A DNA stretch of 22,869 nt from Anaerolineaceae bacterium (GTDB lineage: Bacteria; Chloroflexota; Anaerolineae; JAAYZQ01). The stretch covers positions 1-22,869 of the forward strand of contig JAAYZQ010000149.1 of assembly GCA_012514775.1 (NCBI GenBank). The letters run 5' to 3'. Made by a program: the position numbers and the translations under genes. The notes beneath the pieces are model-generated. The model made no database searches, was not told the DNA's origin, and was given only the letters and a program-made list of their open reading frames with translations. Positions 1-7,378 of this stretch are shown here, in pieces; the first letter of the stretch is position 1, and each line of letters begins with the position of its first letter.

Positions 1-1960
1 GCTGGATCTGCAGCGCCGGGTCCAGTGCCGTGCCGTCCGCCGAGTAGCCCAGGCCTGCCGACTTGAAGAAGTAGGACATGGCGTCGCCCTGGATGGTGTC
101 GCCGGCGTTGAGCAGCAGGGTACGGTCGGGGTTGTGCTGTCGCTCCTGTTTGATCAGGGTGGCAAGCTGCGACAGACCGGGGTAGGTGCCCGACTGGAGC
201 AGGTTGCCATGCGAGTCGGCGTGGAACAGCAGCGTGACCGGTACGATGGGACCGCCGGAATCCGTGCCCACCCGGTTGATGCGCCCGTCGCGGACACCCA
301 TGTAGGGGCTGGTGATGGGGTAGGCCTCGGCAACCCAGCGCTCGACGCCGTCGAGCATGTCGCCCCAGTAGCTGATGTCGGTCATGTACTTGAATGGCAC
401 AAAGCCGTCCTGCCCCGCAGGCGCCAGGAACTCGTTGGTCGCCACACGGTACTCGCGATCCATGTCCAATGGCTCAAAGAAGCCCGTATCCGGGTTCTTG
501 ACCTGAATGTCGAAAGCACCCCAGGCCCAGGGAGCCCCGTTGGGCAGGGCATCTGTGTACCGGTAAAAGCTGTAACGCGCACCGCTCACCTGCAGCGCGC
601 CCTTGAACAGCGTGGCACTCTGATTGAGCAGGTCCAGGATCTGCGCGCCCGTCAAGGTACCCACGATGGTCTGGTTGCCAAAGGGCAGGACGCTGTAGAG
701 GATGCCGTGGGTCAGCGTGTAAGGCAGGGTGGCATCGGGAGGGATGACGATGTCAGTCCGCAGCCCGCCGGCGTTGTTAAAGACAATGTCGGCGTCGTTC
801 AGGGGCTCGTCGTCGGTGTTCAGGTCGTTGTAGAGGGCGTCGTTGACAAAGGCACCCATGAGCGAGTCGCCATCGTAGTTGCGCACGATATCCACGTTGG
901 TATAACCAACGACGCGGTTGATCTGCTCCTGGTACCAGGGATCGTCGGCCCAGCCGGCGACGGCGGCCAGGATGTCCGGATCTTCCGCGCCCGCCGGGTC
1001 CACCACCAGGGGAGTCCAGGCGATATCCACGGTAGCAGCGACCGGGTCAATGGTCAGGGTGGCCTTCCCGACCCTGCGCCCGGCATAGTAGGCCTGCGTA
1101 ATGGTCGTCGGGCCGATAACTGTGGCCGCGGCCAGGTTGGTGTGGCTGTGGCCGCCGATAATCAGGTCCGCCGGCTTGCCCGCATCAATGAGCTTTTGAG
1201 CCAGCGTCTGATCGCCATAGACGACCAGGCCGTAGCCGTAGCCGCCATCGGGGTAGCCCAGGTGGCTCAAGACCACGATCACGTCGGCAGCAGCGGCGAG
1301 ATCGTCATAGTGGTGGACGATCGACTCGGCCGGATCCTTGAAGCACAGGTTTTCGGTCGCCGAGGCGATGGTGATGTAGGGTGTCTCCTGGGACGTGACG
1401 CCGATGAACCCGACCACGGCCGTGTCGGCTCCAGAGCCCACGGTCACGGTCGTCCAGGGTGTTGCCCAGGCCGGCGAAGTCCAGCCTGCAGTGGCGCAAT
1501 CGCCCGTGTCGTTCTGCACAATGTTGGCCGATACAAAAGGAAAGCTCGCCTCTCCGACGCGCTCGGCGAGCACCGTCTGTCCCCAGTCAAACTCGTGGTT
1601 GCCAAAGGTGGCGACCTCGTAGCCCATCTGGTTGTAGACGTCGATGGTGGATTCTCCATGGAAGAGGTTCGAAAGGAGCGAGCCCTGCATCATGTCGCCG
1701 GCATCGACCAAGACTACCGTCCCGGCCGCTGGATCAGAGCGTACTCCCTCGATCACACTTGCCACGCGGGCCGCACCGGGGTTGCTGCCGGCCGGCTCCA
1801 GGTTGCCGTGAAATTCGTTGGTGTGCAGGATGGTCGCCGTCACGGCATTGGGGGCCGCAACAGGCCTGGCCTGCTTGTCGGCAAAGGCCAGCGAGAAACT
1901 GCTCAACACGAGGCACAGTGCCAGAGTCACAACGAACACTCTTTGAAGGATACGAGACAT
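1..1960 (-). CDS. Secreted 5'-nucleotidase/UshA-like bifunctional metallophosphatase with a second phosphatase module, 3' end outside window
   Basis: This is the first 653 residues of an exported calcineurin-like phosphatase, expected to remove phosphate from nucleotides or related esters outside the membrane. Residues 1-27 form a signal peptide ending Ala-Phe-Ala before Asp28. The metallophosphatase domain (about 40-290) shows metal-ligand motifs TNEFHG (47-52), GD (88-89), GNHE (120-123) and GGHSH (269-273). The usual TNDxHG aspartate is Glu49. A 5'-nucleotidase C-terminal domain follows (about 335-525). A second phosphatase then starts, with HADSHGN (580-586, normal Asp582) and a GD motif (620-621). 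The window edge cuts it there, so total length is unknown. The ATG at 1960 was chosen because GGAGG lies 8-10 nt upstream. An in-frame ATG at 1975 would itself overlap this SD. A promoter candidate lies near 2240. Family assignment is firm; substrate is not known. Confidence 0.92.
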   Translation of the reverse strand, partial: MSRILQRVFVVTLALCLVLSSFSLAFADKQARPVAAPNAVTATILHTNEFHGNLEPAGSNPGAARVASVIEGVRSDPAAGTVVLVDAGDMMQGSLLSNLFHGESTIDVYNQMGYEVATFGNHEFDWGQTVLAERVGEASFPFVSANIVQNDTGDCATAGWTSPAWATPWTTVTVGSGADTAVVGFIGVTSQETPYITIASATENLCFKDPAESIVHHYDDLAAAADVIVVLSHLGYPDGGYGYGLVVYGDQTLAQKLIDAGKPADLIIGGHSHTNLAAATVIGPTTITQAYYAGRRVGKATLTIDPVAATVDIAWTPLVVDPAGAEDPDILAAVAGWADDPWYQEQINRVVGYTNVDIVRNYDGDSLMGAFVNDALYNDLNTDDEPLNDADIVFNNAGGLRTDIVIPPDATLPYTLTHGILYSVLPFGNQTIVGTLTGAQILDLLNQSATLFKGALQVSGARYSFYRYTDALPNGAPWAWGAFDIQVKNPDTGFFEPLDMDREYRVATNEFLAPAGQDGFVPFKYMTDISYWGDMLDGVERWVAEAYPITSPYMGVRDGRINRVGTDSGGPIVPVTLLFHADSHGNLLQSGTYPGLSQLATLIKQERQHNPDRTLLLNAGDTIQGDAMSYFFKSAGLGYSADGTALDPALQIQ

Positions 1961-2022
1961 TGGTTTTTCCTCCATTGCGTTAGGTGGACTGTACGGCCAA
2001 ACAAACACGACGGGGTCTTCCT

Positions 2023-2042
2023 GGCTCGATCACCTCCTTTCT
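2023..2042 (-). promoter_or_regulatory. Extended SD / 16S rRNA tail-complement element in the leader
   Basis: The plus strand reads GGCTCGATCACCTCCTTTCT, which differs at one base from the 3' end of many bacterial 16S rRNAs (GGCTGGATCACCTCCTTTCT). In the minus-strand transcript it is a 15-nt uninterrupted complement of the anti-SD tail. There is no ATG, GTG or TTG 5-12 nt downstream, and the real nucleotidase start with its own GGAGG lies about 65 nt further on. Function is unknown. Confidence 0.55.
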
Positions 2043-2239
2043 CCAGGCAAGCTAAATCTCTAACGAGATGCTGCTCTGAGCCACAGCCGCCGGTCGGGCC
2101 TTCCTTCCCTCCCGGGCAGGAGGGTCAGCCACGAACACAATCAACGGCTCTCAAGAACAAACTCTGCCTGTGACGAACGGCGCGTCTTACTTCCTACTGC
2201 TTCGCACTGTTGTCCAAAAGTGGTGCTGCGACAGGGTCA

Positions 2240-2268
2240 AGTATAGCACATTTGTCCCCAAACGCAAA
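2240..2268 (-). promoter_or_regulatory. Candidate extended -10 promoter for the 5'-nucleotidase gene
   Basis: On the minus strand TGCTATACT gives a TATACT -10 box (2245-2240) preceded by the extended -10 TGn. A weak -35 hexamer TTTGCG lies 17 nt upstream (2268-2263). Transcription would start near 2233. The extended -10 compensates for the poor -35. Confidence 0.5.
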
Positions 2269-2353
2269 CCGGTGCCCTGTGATGGTTCGCGCCCTTGCTA
2301 TGCGCTTCCTGCACATTTTGATACTTCTATAGAGTGTAGGTCAGGACTTCTGT

Positions 2354-2372
2354 TCGCATCCACGGGATGCGA
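2354..2372 (-). terminator. Hairpin directly after the DinB-fusion stop codon
   Basis: An 8-bp perfect stem, TCGCATCC paired with GGATGCGA around a 3-nt loop, begins one base after the TGA of the 394-residue gene on the minus strand. No U-tract follows, so it may be a weak or factor-assisted terminator or an mRNA 3'-end stabiliser rather than a classic intrinsic terminator. Confidence 0.4.
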
Positions 2373-2373
2373 G

Positions 2374-3558
2374 TCATCGATCTCTTTGGCCGGCCAGGGC
2401 GGCCAGTTCCTCCGCGTGCTCCCGGTCGTGGGCCGGATAGACCGCCAGCCAGTCTACGGGCGTGCCCTCGCCGCCCCAGGGAAAGGGATACTTTTGCCCC
2501 AGGAAACAGGGGGCCAGCGCTTGCAAGGCGTCCAACAGCGCCTCGCGGGCAGCGTGCAGGTCCGCCAGGGCGACCTCCCACGGCTGGCCCCGGCGGGCAG
2601 CCGCGTGTGCCCGGTTCCAGGCGTCGATGTCTTCAATCGGTTCCACCAGGGGCGGCTCGCCCCGGCTCATGAGGCGCAGGCCATCTATTCCGAACCACTC
2701 CCAGTCGGCCAGGTGGCCCAGCACGTCCTTCAACGCCCACTCTCCGCAGACCGGGTCCGGGCAAGAAGGGTCCAGGTCCGACAGCACGGCCAGCAGCTCC
2801 TGCCGGGCAGTGTGCAGATCCGCCAGGATGGCGCCGCGGCGCAGTTCCAGGACCTCGCGCACCTGCCCGGTGTGCTCTCGCTCGTGCTCCAGGAAGCGGC
2901 GCAGGACCTTGCGCAAGGTCCAGGCCTCGTCGGGGTGACTCGTCCAGGCCGTGGGATAGAACACGCCCGCCCGCTCCTCTGCCGAGAGCGCCCGCAGGCA
3001 GTCCAGCGCCGTGCGGCGCTCCATCTCCAGAAAATCCCATAAGGGCATGCCCTCGTCGTCCTGCCATTCGGTTGGCAGGCTTTCGGGCGCCACCAGCCGG
3101 GATACGTACCACTCCTCGGCGTTGCCGACGTGGCGCAGGATGCGGCGCAGGGTAAAGCACCCGCCGCCCGGTTCCCAGTCCAGGAACTCGTCGCACAGGC
3201 CGCCTGCCAGGGCGAGGAGGTCGGCCCGGGCATGGGCCATAAGGCGAAAGTGGGCCTCCATCTCCTTGGGCGTCACCGGCTCCCGGTCGGACGGAAAGAG
3301 GGCGGCCGCGTCGCCCGGATTAAAGGGGCCGGTGCCCTCCACTTCGCCGGCAACCTCCAACGCTACGGGCTCCGCCTCCCCCGGGGCTGCCTCGCCATGA
3401 TCCCGCAGCCAGGCGTGATACGCCCGGATGGCGCCGGGCAGCGCACCCAGGGCCTCGTCGCGGCCCGTGGCACGGACCATGCAGCCGGGCAGGGCCGGCA
3501 CGTGGGCCATGCAGAGCCCGCCCTCGGCTCTCTCCAGGTAAACGGCATAGCGCGTCAT
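2374..3558 (-). CDS. HicB-like domain fused to two tandem DinB-family domains
   Basis: The 394-residue protein has three parts. Residues 1-56 match the HicB-like fold: an opening beta strand, then AHVPALPGC (18-26) and a DEAL-type helix. Residues about 100-240 are a DinB/YfiT-type four-helix bundle with a complete metal-binding histidine triad, His143, His225 and His229. Residues about 245-390 are a second bundle with its own triad, His282, His377 and His381. DinB proteins bind a divalent metal and in characterised cases act as thiol-dependent transferases; the substrate cannot be read here. The ATG at 3558 has GGAGGA 7-12 nt upstream. No HicA toxin gene is adjacent, so the N-terminal part is unlikely to be a working antitoxin. 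The gene is monocistronic and divergent from the transporter gene. Domain calls are confident, the role is unknown. Confidence 0.85.
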   Translation of the reverse strand: MTRYAVYLERAEGGLCMAHVPALPGCMVRATGRDEALGALPGAIRAYHAWLRDHGEAAPGEAEPVALEVAGEVEGTGPFNPGDAAALFPSDREPVTPKEMEAHFRLMAHARADLLALAGGLCDEFLDWEPGGGCFTLRRILRHVGNAEEWYVSRLVAPESLPTEWQDDEGMPLWDFLEMERRTALDCLRALSAEERAGVFYPTAWTSHPDEAWTLRKVLRRFLEHEREHTGQVREVLELRRGAILADLHTARQELLAVLSDLDPSCPDPVCGEWALKDVLGHLADWEWFGIDGLRLMSRGEPPLVEPIEDIDAWNRAHAAARRGQPWEVALADLHAAREALLDALQALAPCFLGQKYPFPWGGEGTPVDWLAVYPAHDREHAEELAALAGQRDR

Positions 3559-3614
3559 GGGCGATCCTCCTTCTCCCCCCGATCGTCATGGGGCATGCAA
3601 AGCGTGACCGTTCC

Positions 3615-3643
3615 AGTATAGCACGAAAGCACCGCAGCCTCAA
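3615..3643 (-). promoter_or_regulatory. Promoter for the HicB/DinB fusion gene
   Basis: On the minus strand TTGAGG (3643-3638), a 17-nt spacer and TGC-TATACT (-10 at 3620-3615) form a good sigma70-type promoter with an extended -10. The start point would be near 3608, giving a leader of about 50 nt before the ATG at 3558. Its -35 box lies two bases from that of the divergent transporter promoter. Confidence 0.65.
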
Positions 3644-3645
3644 CT

Positions 3646-3675
3646 TTGTCAGGCCCGTGCTACGTGTGATATAAT
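3646..3675 (+). promoter_or_regulatory. Promoter for the GPH transporter gene
   Basis: TTGTCA (3646-3651), an 18-nt spacer and a perfect TATAAT (3670-3675) give a near-consensus sigma70-type promoter. The start point would be near 3682, about 66 nt before the ATG at 3748. Confidence 0.7.
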
Positions 3676-3747
3676 GAGGACCGGAAACCGCACCTGTGAA
3701 ACACGGGCTCGGTGTGCGAGCCCCAGCCTTGCGAGGAGGGAAGGATC

Positions 3748-5169
3748 ATGGCACAGAGGACGGAAGCGGTCGCCCCGGGCAGGCCCGTGAAGTTCAGCCT
3801 GGGCTACAAGATCATCTGGGGACTGGCGGCCCTGGGCACGGCCCTCATCTCGGGCACCTATGGCGCCCTGCTGCCGATCTTTTACCAGGATTACCTTGGC
3901 CTGCAGGCGGGCTGGATCGCCGCCGCCTCTGCCATCTATGCCGTCTGGAACGCCGTCAACGATCCGCTCTTTGGCTACCTGACCGACAGCACCCGCTCCA
4001 GGCACGGCCGGCGCATCCCCTACATGCGCTTCACGGCCCCCTTCCTGGCCCTGACCTTTATCCTCGTCTGGTTCGCGCCGGCCCAGGCCGGCAAAGAGGC
4101 CATCTTCTGGTGGATGCTCGTTACGATGCTACTCTACGACACCGCCTACACCATGATCGGCCTCGTCTACTCCGCGCTCCTGCCCGAGGTGACCGAGTCG
4201 GATGCCGAGCGCAACGGGCTCCAGATCTCTGCCTCGCTCTTCGGGCTGCTGGGCATGATCCTCGGCTTTGTCATCCCCGACCTCTTTCGACCCAAGGCCG
4301 GCACCTCCCCGTCCTTCACCCCGTTGCAGATGTCCATGATCGTCGTCGGGATAGTGAGCGCCGTCCTGGTCATCATCACCAGCCTCAAAGTCAAGGAGCG
4401 GCCCGAGTTCCACCTGGTGGACCGCCCTCTGAAGCTGAAGGCTGCCATCAAGTACACCTTTACCAGCCGCTCCTTCCTGGTGCTCGTCGCCCAGAACTTT
4501 ATGTCGATTCTAATGCAAGCATTGCTCCTGGGCGGCATCTTTTACCTGGCTGATTATGTCCTGCAGATGAACGCCATCCTTCTCATCGCCTTTCTCTTTG
4601 GCCCCCTGATTTTGGGCGTGCCCCTGACGACCGTCATCCGCCGGCGGCTGGGGGTGGCCGGGGCACAGCAGCTTCTCCTCCTCCTGGCCGGGGTGGCGCT
4701 GCTCCTGGTCGTCGTCGTGCCCGCGTCCCTCATCCCCTTCTGCCTGGCACTGGCCGGTTTTGGCCTGGCCGGTCCCCAGACGCTGACCAACGTCCTCTTT
4801 GCCCAGGTGGCCGACGAGGACGAGCTGCGCTCCGGCGTGCGGCGGGAAGGCGCCTTCTTTGGCGTCAATGCCCTCCTGACCAAGCCGGCGCAATCGCTGG
4901 CCCTGGCCCTCATGCCCTTTGTCCTGGAGGCGACACAATTTGTCACGCGCGAAGCCAATCAGGGCCAGATGTTGCTCGACCAGCCGGCCAGCGCCCTGTT
5001 CGGCATCCGGGTCCTGGTGGGCCTCGTCCCGGGGCTGGCCATGCTCCTGGGCGCCGTCATCCTGCGGTGGTACCCGCTGCGCGGCGCCTACCTGGAGCGC
5101 ATCAAGGAAGAACTACTGGCGCTGCACGCCGTGAAGCACGCCAGGCTGCCGGCGCAGCCTGGCAAATAG
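3748..5169 (+). CDS. GPH-family (MelB-like) sugar:cation symporter, MFS superfamily
   Basis: This 473-residue membrane protein has about twelve hydrophobic segments in two halves and should import a glycoside, pentoside or hexuronide with a cation. The signature loop between helices 2 and 3 is clear: WNAVNDPLFGYLTD (67-80) followed by TRSRHGRR (82-89), matching the MelB region WDAINDP...TRSRWGK. At the MelB Asp55 position this protein has Asn68, while the Asp59 equivalent (Asp72) is kept, so cation coupling may differ. I chose the ATG at 3748 over an upstream in-frame ATG (3712) because GAGGAGGG lies 7 nt before it. No sugar catabolic gene is adjacent, so the substrate cannot be inferred from context. 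It ends 47 bp before a strong terminator. Confidence 0.88.
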   Translation: MAQRTEAVAPGRPVKFSLGYKIIWGLAALGTALISGTYGALLPIFYQDYLGLQAGWIAAASAIYAVWNAVNDPLFGYLTDSTRSRHGRRIPYMRFTAPFLALTFILVWFAPAQAGKEAIFWWMLVTMLLYDTAYTMIGLVYSALLPEVTESDAERNGLQISASLFGLLGMILGFVIPDLFRPKAGTSPSFTPLQMSMIVVGIVSAVLVIITSLKVKERPEFHLVDRPLKLKAAIKYTFTSRSFLVLVAQNFMSILMQALLLGGIFYLADYVLQMNAILLIAFLFGPLILGVPLTTVIRRRLGVAGAQQLLLLLAGVALLLVVVVPASLIPFCLALAGFGLAGPQTLTNVLFAQVADEDELRSGVRREGAFFGVNALLTKPAQSLALALMPFVLEATQFVTREANQGQMLLDQPASALFGIRVLVGLVPGLAMLLGAVILRWYPLRGAYLERIKEELLALHAVKHARLPAQPGK

Positions 5170-5216
5170 CTCCTGGGCGATCGATCCCTTCTGGGCAATA
5201 CCCGCCAACAAGCCAA

Positions 5217-5250
5217 GGAGGGCCAGGAGCGGCCTTGCTCCTGGCCCTCC
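5217..5250. terminator. Bidirectional stem-loop terminator between convergent genes
   Basis: A perfect 14-bp inverted repeat, GGAGGGCCAGGAGC and GCTCCTGGCCCTCC, encloses a 6-nt loop. It sits between the transporter stop (5169) and the lipoprotein stop (5270), which converge. Short T-rich stretches follow on both sides. Position, symmetry and stem strength support termination in both directions. Confidence 0.8.
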
Positions 5251-5269
5251 GTTCTTGCAGCGGGCAGTC

Positions 5270-7171
5270 CTACTGCTCCAGCAGCGTAAACTTCCAATAG
5301 GCACCGATCACGGTCGAGGCGCCGTCCCTGGCCGGCAGGGTAAAGGTCGCCGGCCGGACAGCCGGCACTGACTGCTGCGGGCCGCTGCCCGAACCTCCCC
5401 CTTCACACTGGATATTGAACCGGGGCATGAAGGGCGTCCACACGCTGATATCCAGAGGGTCGAGCCCTGTCGCTTTGACGGTAAACTCGGTCCCCCAGGT
5501 AGAGTCTCCCGAGCATTCAGGTGCATTCAGGACGAACCGAAACGTCTTGCTGCCGCTCCCCTCCAGCCCATCGGCGGTTGTCTCCAGGGGAATGGTCACC
5601 TTGTTGCCCTCCACCCCAAGGTTCCAGGAGCCACCCTCGCCCATTTCAATGGTTCCCACCGTCTCGATCTGGAGCGTGAGGTTGACGTGGCGGGCCACTG
5701 TCCAGGCGATGACGTCCGACTTGGGCGTGAGGTACTGCGCGATGCTGCCGGGCACGTTGCCGAAGGCCGACTGGTACGTGGCCAGGGCCTCCACAATCCC
5801 CTTGTCCTCCACCTGGGGCCCCTGGTTGGGACGGCTCTCGTCCTTGGGCTTGAAGACGAGGGCGGCCACGCCATCATCTCCTGTCTTCTTGGACGATGGC
5901 TCGTAAGACAGGGTGCCGTGGCGCTCCAGCTCCCCCTCAAACCAGACGATACCGATACCCGGAATGCCACCCTTGGCCGGGATCTGGTAGCCGGCCAGCG
6001 CTCCGCAGCTCACCACGAAATCCCCATAATCGTCCAGCATCTCGACCTTGATCTCGAATCGCATCTCGTCGCCGGGGGCCTCGTGGCCATAGTGGGTTGA
6101 CTGCGCCCCGCTGACCGCCTTGACGTCGACGCTGTAGGCCAGCACCCCTCCGTGGATCGCGTCCATGGTCAACAGCGCGATGGTGGCCCACGGCAATTTG
6201 CCCAGCAGCCACTTGGCCCACGGTGAGATGCTGCTCACCCCGACCATGTCGTCGCAAGGGCCCTGCCGCAGGCCGGCATGGCTGCCTGCGGTCCGAGACG
6301 GGAGTTTGGCCAGCTTGGCTCCGGGTGTGCCGGCAAGCCCGGCCAGTTCTCTGGCCACCGGAACCAGGGTGTCGGCCTCGACGAGAAACGCCTGGAGCGC
6401 GTCCAGTTGCAGCTCCTCCAGTGTCACGTCCTGGAGCAGGTCGTAGGGCGCCGTGTGGAGCAGGCCCAGCTCCCGGACCAGGCGATAGGGCAACGTGGTG
6501 GGACCGTCGGGCGCGGCCGCCGAGTCGTGGGCAGCAGCCAGCAACCCCTGCCGCAGCGTTTCGGGTTCCAGGGGACTGCCGTCCGTCTCAAGGACGCCGA
6601 ACCGGGCCAGGCGGTCGGACAGGTAGGCCGCGTCGCGCATGGTGCCGCGTTCCAATGCAGCAGCCAGGGCGCGCAGCTCGAAATCGTAAAGATAAAAGTC
6701 GTCCGGGCCCTGCTCGGCACCCCGCAGGATTGCCTTCCCTGTAGGCTCATACACGCCGACATTGAGGGCGTGCATGACCTGGAGCAGGGCTTGATATCGA
6801 GATTCGGGGTCGGGCGCTGCATAGAGACTCGTTGCCAGCTCCTGGGCATCCAGGATGAGTGGCAAGTCGGTCGGCTCCGGCGGAGCGGTCGGCGATGCGG
6901 TGGCCTCCGGCGTGGCACCGGCGACGGCCGTCACTGACGATAACGGTTCGGGCGCTGCGGTCGGCGCGGATGGGGGGGCCGAGGTGGCAGAGGCAAGCAC
7001 AGGATCGGTGGCAGCAGCGGCTGACGGCGAGGGGCCCGCTCCAGCGGTACTGGCTGCGGTGGCCTGCAGGTTGCCGGGGCTGCCGCAGGCGACGAGCAAA
7101 AGGGCAAGCCACAAAAGCATAGCTCTCTGGCCGAGAAAAACGACACGACGGAACGCCAAACGATTCTTCAC
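5270..7171 (-). CDS. Putative lipoprotein of unknown function with low-complexity linker
   Basis: The 633-residue product starts with a lipoprotein signal: basic n-region, hydrophobic core (18-28) and lipobox LVAC with Cys29 as the lipidation site. Residues 30-102 are an Ala/Ser/Thr/Pro-rich linker suggesting a tether at the membrane surface. Residues about 105-300 are mostly helical and acidic. The C-terminal half (about 330-633) looks beta-rich, with short hydrophobic strands and a Gly/Ser-rich stretch near 600, compatible with immunoglobulin-like or other sandwich domains, but I recognise no family. The GTG at 7171 was chosen because GGAGGA lies 3 nt upstream and the transcript appears to start near 7271, which rules out the in-frame ATG at 7279. 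It is last in the minus-strand block and has its own promoter. Confidence 0.75.
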   Translation of the reverse strand: MKNRLAFRRVVFLGQRAMLLWLALLLVACGSPGNLQATAASTAGAGPSPSAAAATDPVLASATSAPPSAPTAAPEPLSSVTAVAGATPEATASPTAPPEPTDLPLILDAQELATSLYAAPDPESRYQALLQVMHALNVGVYEPTGKAILRGAEQGPDDFYLYDFELRALAAALERGTMRDAAYLSDRLARFGVLETDGSPLEPETLRQGLLAAAHDSAAAPDGPTTLPYRLVRELGLLHTAPYDLLQDVTLEELQLDALQAFLVEADTLVPVARELAGLAGTPGAKLAKLPSRTAGSHAGLRQGPCDDMVGVSSISPWAKWLLGKLPWATIALLTMDAIHGGVLAYSVDVKAVSGAQSTHYGHEAPGDEMRFEIKVEMLDDYGDFVVSCGALAGYQIPAKGGIPGIGIVWFEGELERHGTLSYEPSSKKTGDDGVAALVFKPKDESRPNQGPQVEDKGIVEALATYQSAFGNVPGSIAQYLTPKSDVIAWTVARHVNLTLQIETVGTIEMGEGGSWNLGVEGNKVTIPLETTADGLEGSGSKTFRFVLNAPECSGDSTWGTEFTVKATGLDPLDISVWTPFMPRFNIQCEGGGSGSGPQQSVPAVRPATFTLPARDGASTVIGAYWKFTLLEQ

Positions 7172-7277
7172 GTCTCCTCCGGGCGTGGGTTGATGTTGGG
7201 GCCGGCCCATTCCGGCCGAACCCCCCTTTCGCAGATCGGTGGACGACGTAAGCGCACCATCGCGATTGGCCAAGGCC

Positions 7278-7306
7278 ATTATACACTGATTCGTAGGAGC
7301 AGCAAA
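7278..7306 (-). promoter_or_regulatory. Promoter for the lipoprotein gene
   Basis: A perfect TATAAT -10 (7283-7278, minus strand) has TTTGCT 17 nt upstream (or TTGCTG at 16 nt). It lies in the 207-bp gap after the UDG stop and would give a leader of about 100 nt. The in-frame ATG at 7279 overlaps this -10 box, which argues for the downstream GTG start. Confidence 0.6.
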
Positions 7307-7378
7307 CCGGGAGAGTAGAAAGTGAGCGCGCCACCATTGCGCCCATACCCGGCCCGTACCCCGTGCGGACGCCCGGCG

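Larger units (their letters stand above)
1961..2373 (-). other. Long non-coding leader and intergenic region of the 5'-nucleotidase gene
   Basis: These 413 bases hold no convincing gene on either strand. Reading on the minus strand they contain a hairpin just after the DinB-fusion stop, a promoter candidate (-10 at 2240-2245), a CCCTCC/GGAGGG stem with a GC loop near 2107-2124, and a perfect extended SD sequence at 2026-2042 that has no start codon at a normal distance. If the promoter call is right, the leader is about 270 nt, long enough for a structured regulatory RNA. I could not match it to a known riboswitch class. Confidence 0.6.

Noticed and set aside
2023..2042. End of a 16S rRNA gene on the plus strand
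   Set aside because: Only about 20 bases match. The sequence to the left does not resemble 16S helix 45 or anything upstream, so there is no rRNA gene.
134..2173. 679-codon open frame on the plus strand
   Set aside because: It lies opposite the 5'-nucleotidase, which has clear motifs and a signal peptide. The plus-strand product is rich in repeated Val/Gly/Arg/Asp without domain logic, as expected from a GC-rich antisense frame.
2170..3042. 290-codon open frame on the plus strand
   Set aside because: Mostly antisense to the HicB/DinB fusion gene, Gln/Arg/Pro-rich, with no SD or domain.
2374..3558. HicAB toxin-antitoxin locus
   Set aside because: Only a HicB-like domain is present, as part of a larger protein, and no HicA-sized gene lies on either side.
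7172..7279. N-terminal extension of the lipoprotein to the ATG at 7279
   Set aside because: That ATG overlaps the -10 box of the gene's promoter, and the extension would place a long polar segment before the lipoprotein signal.
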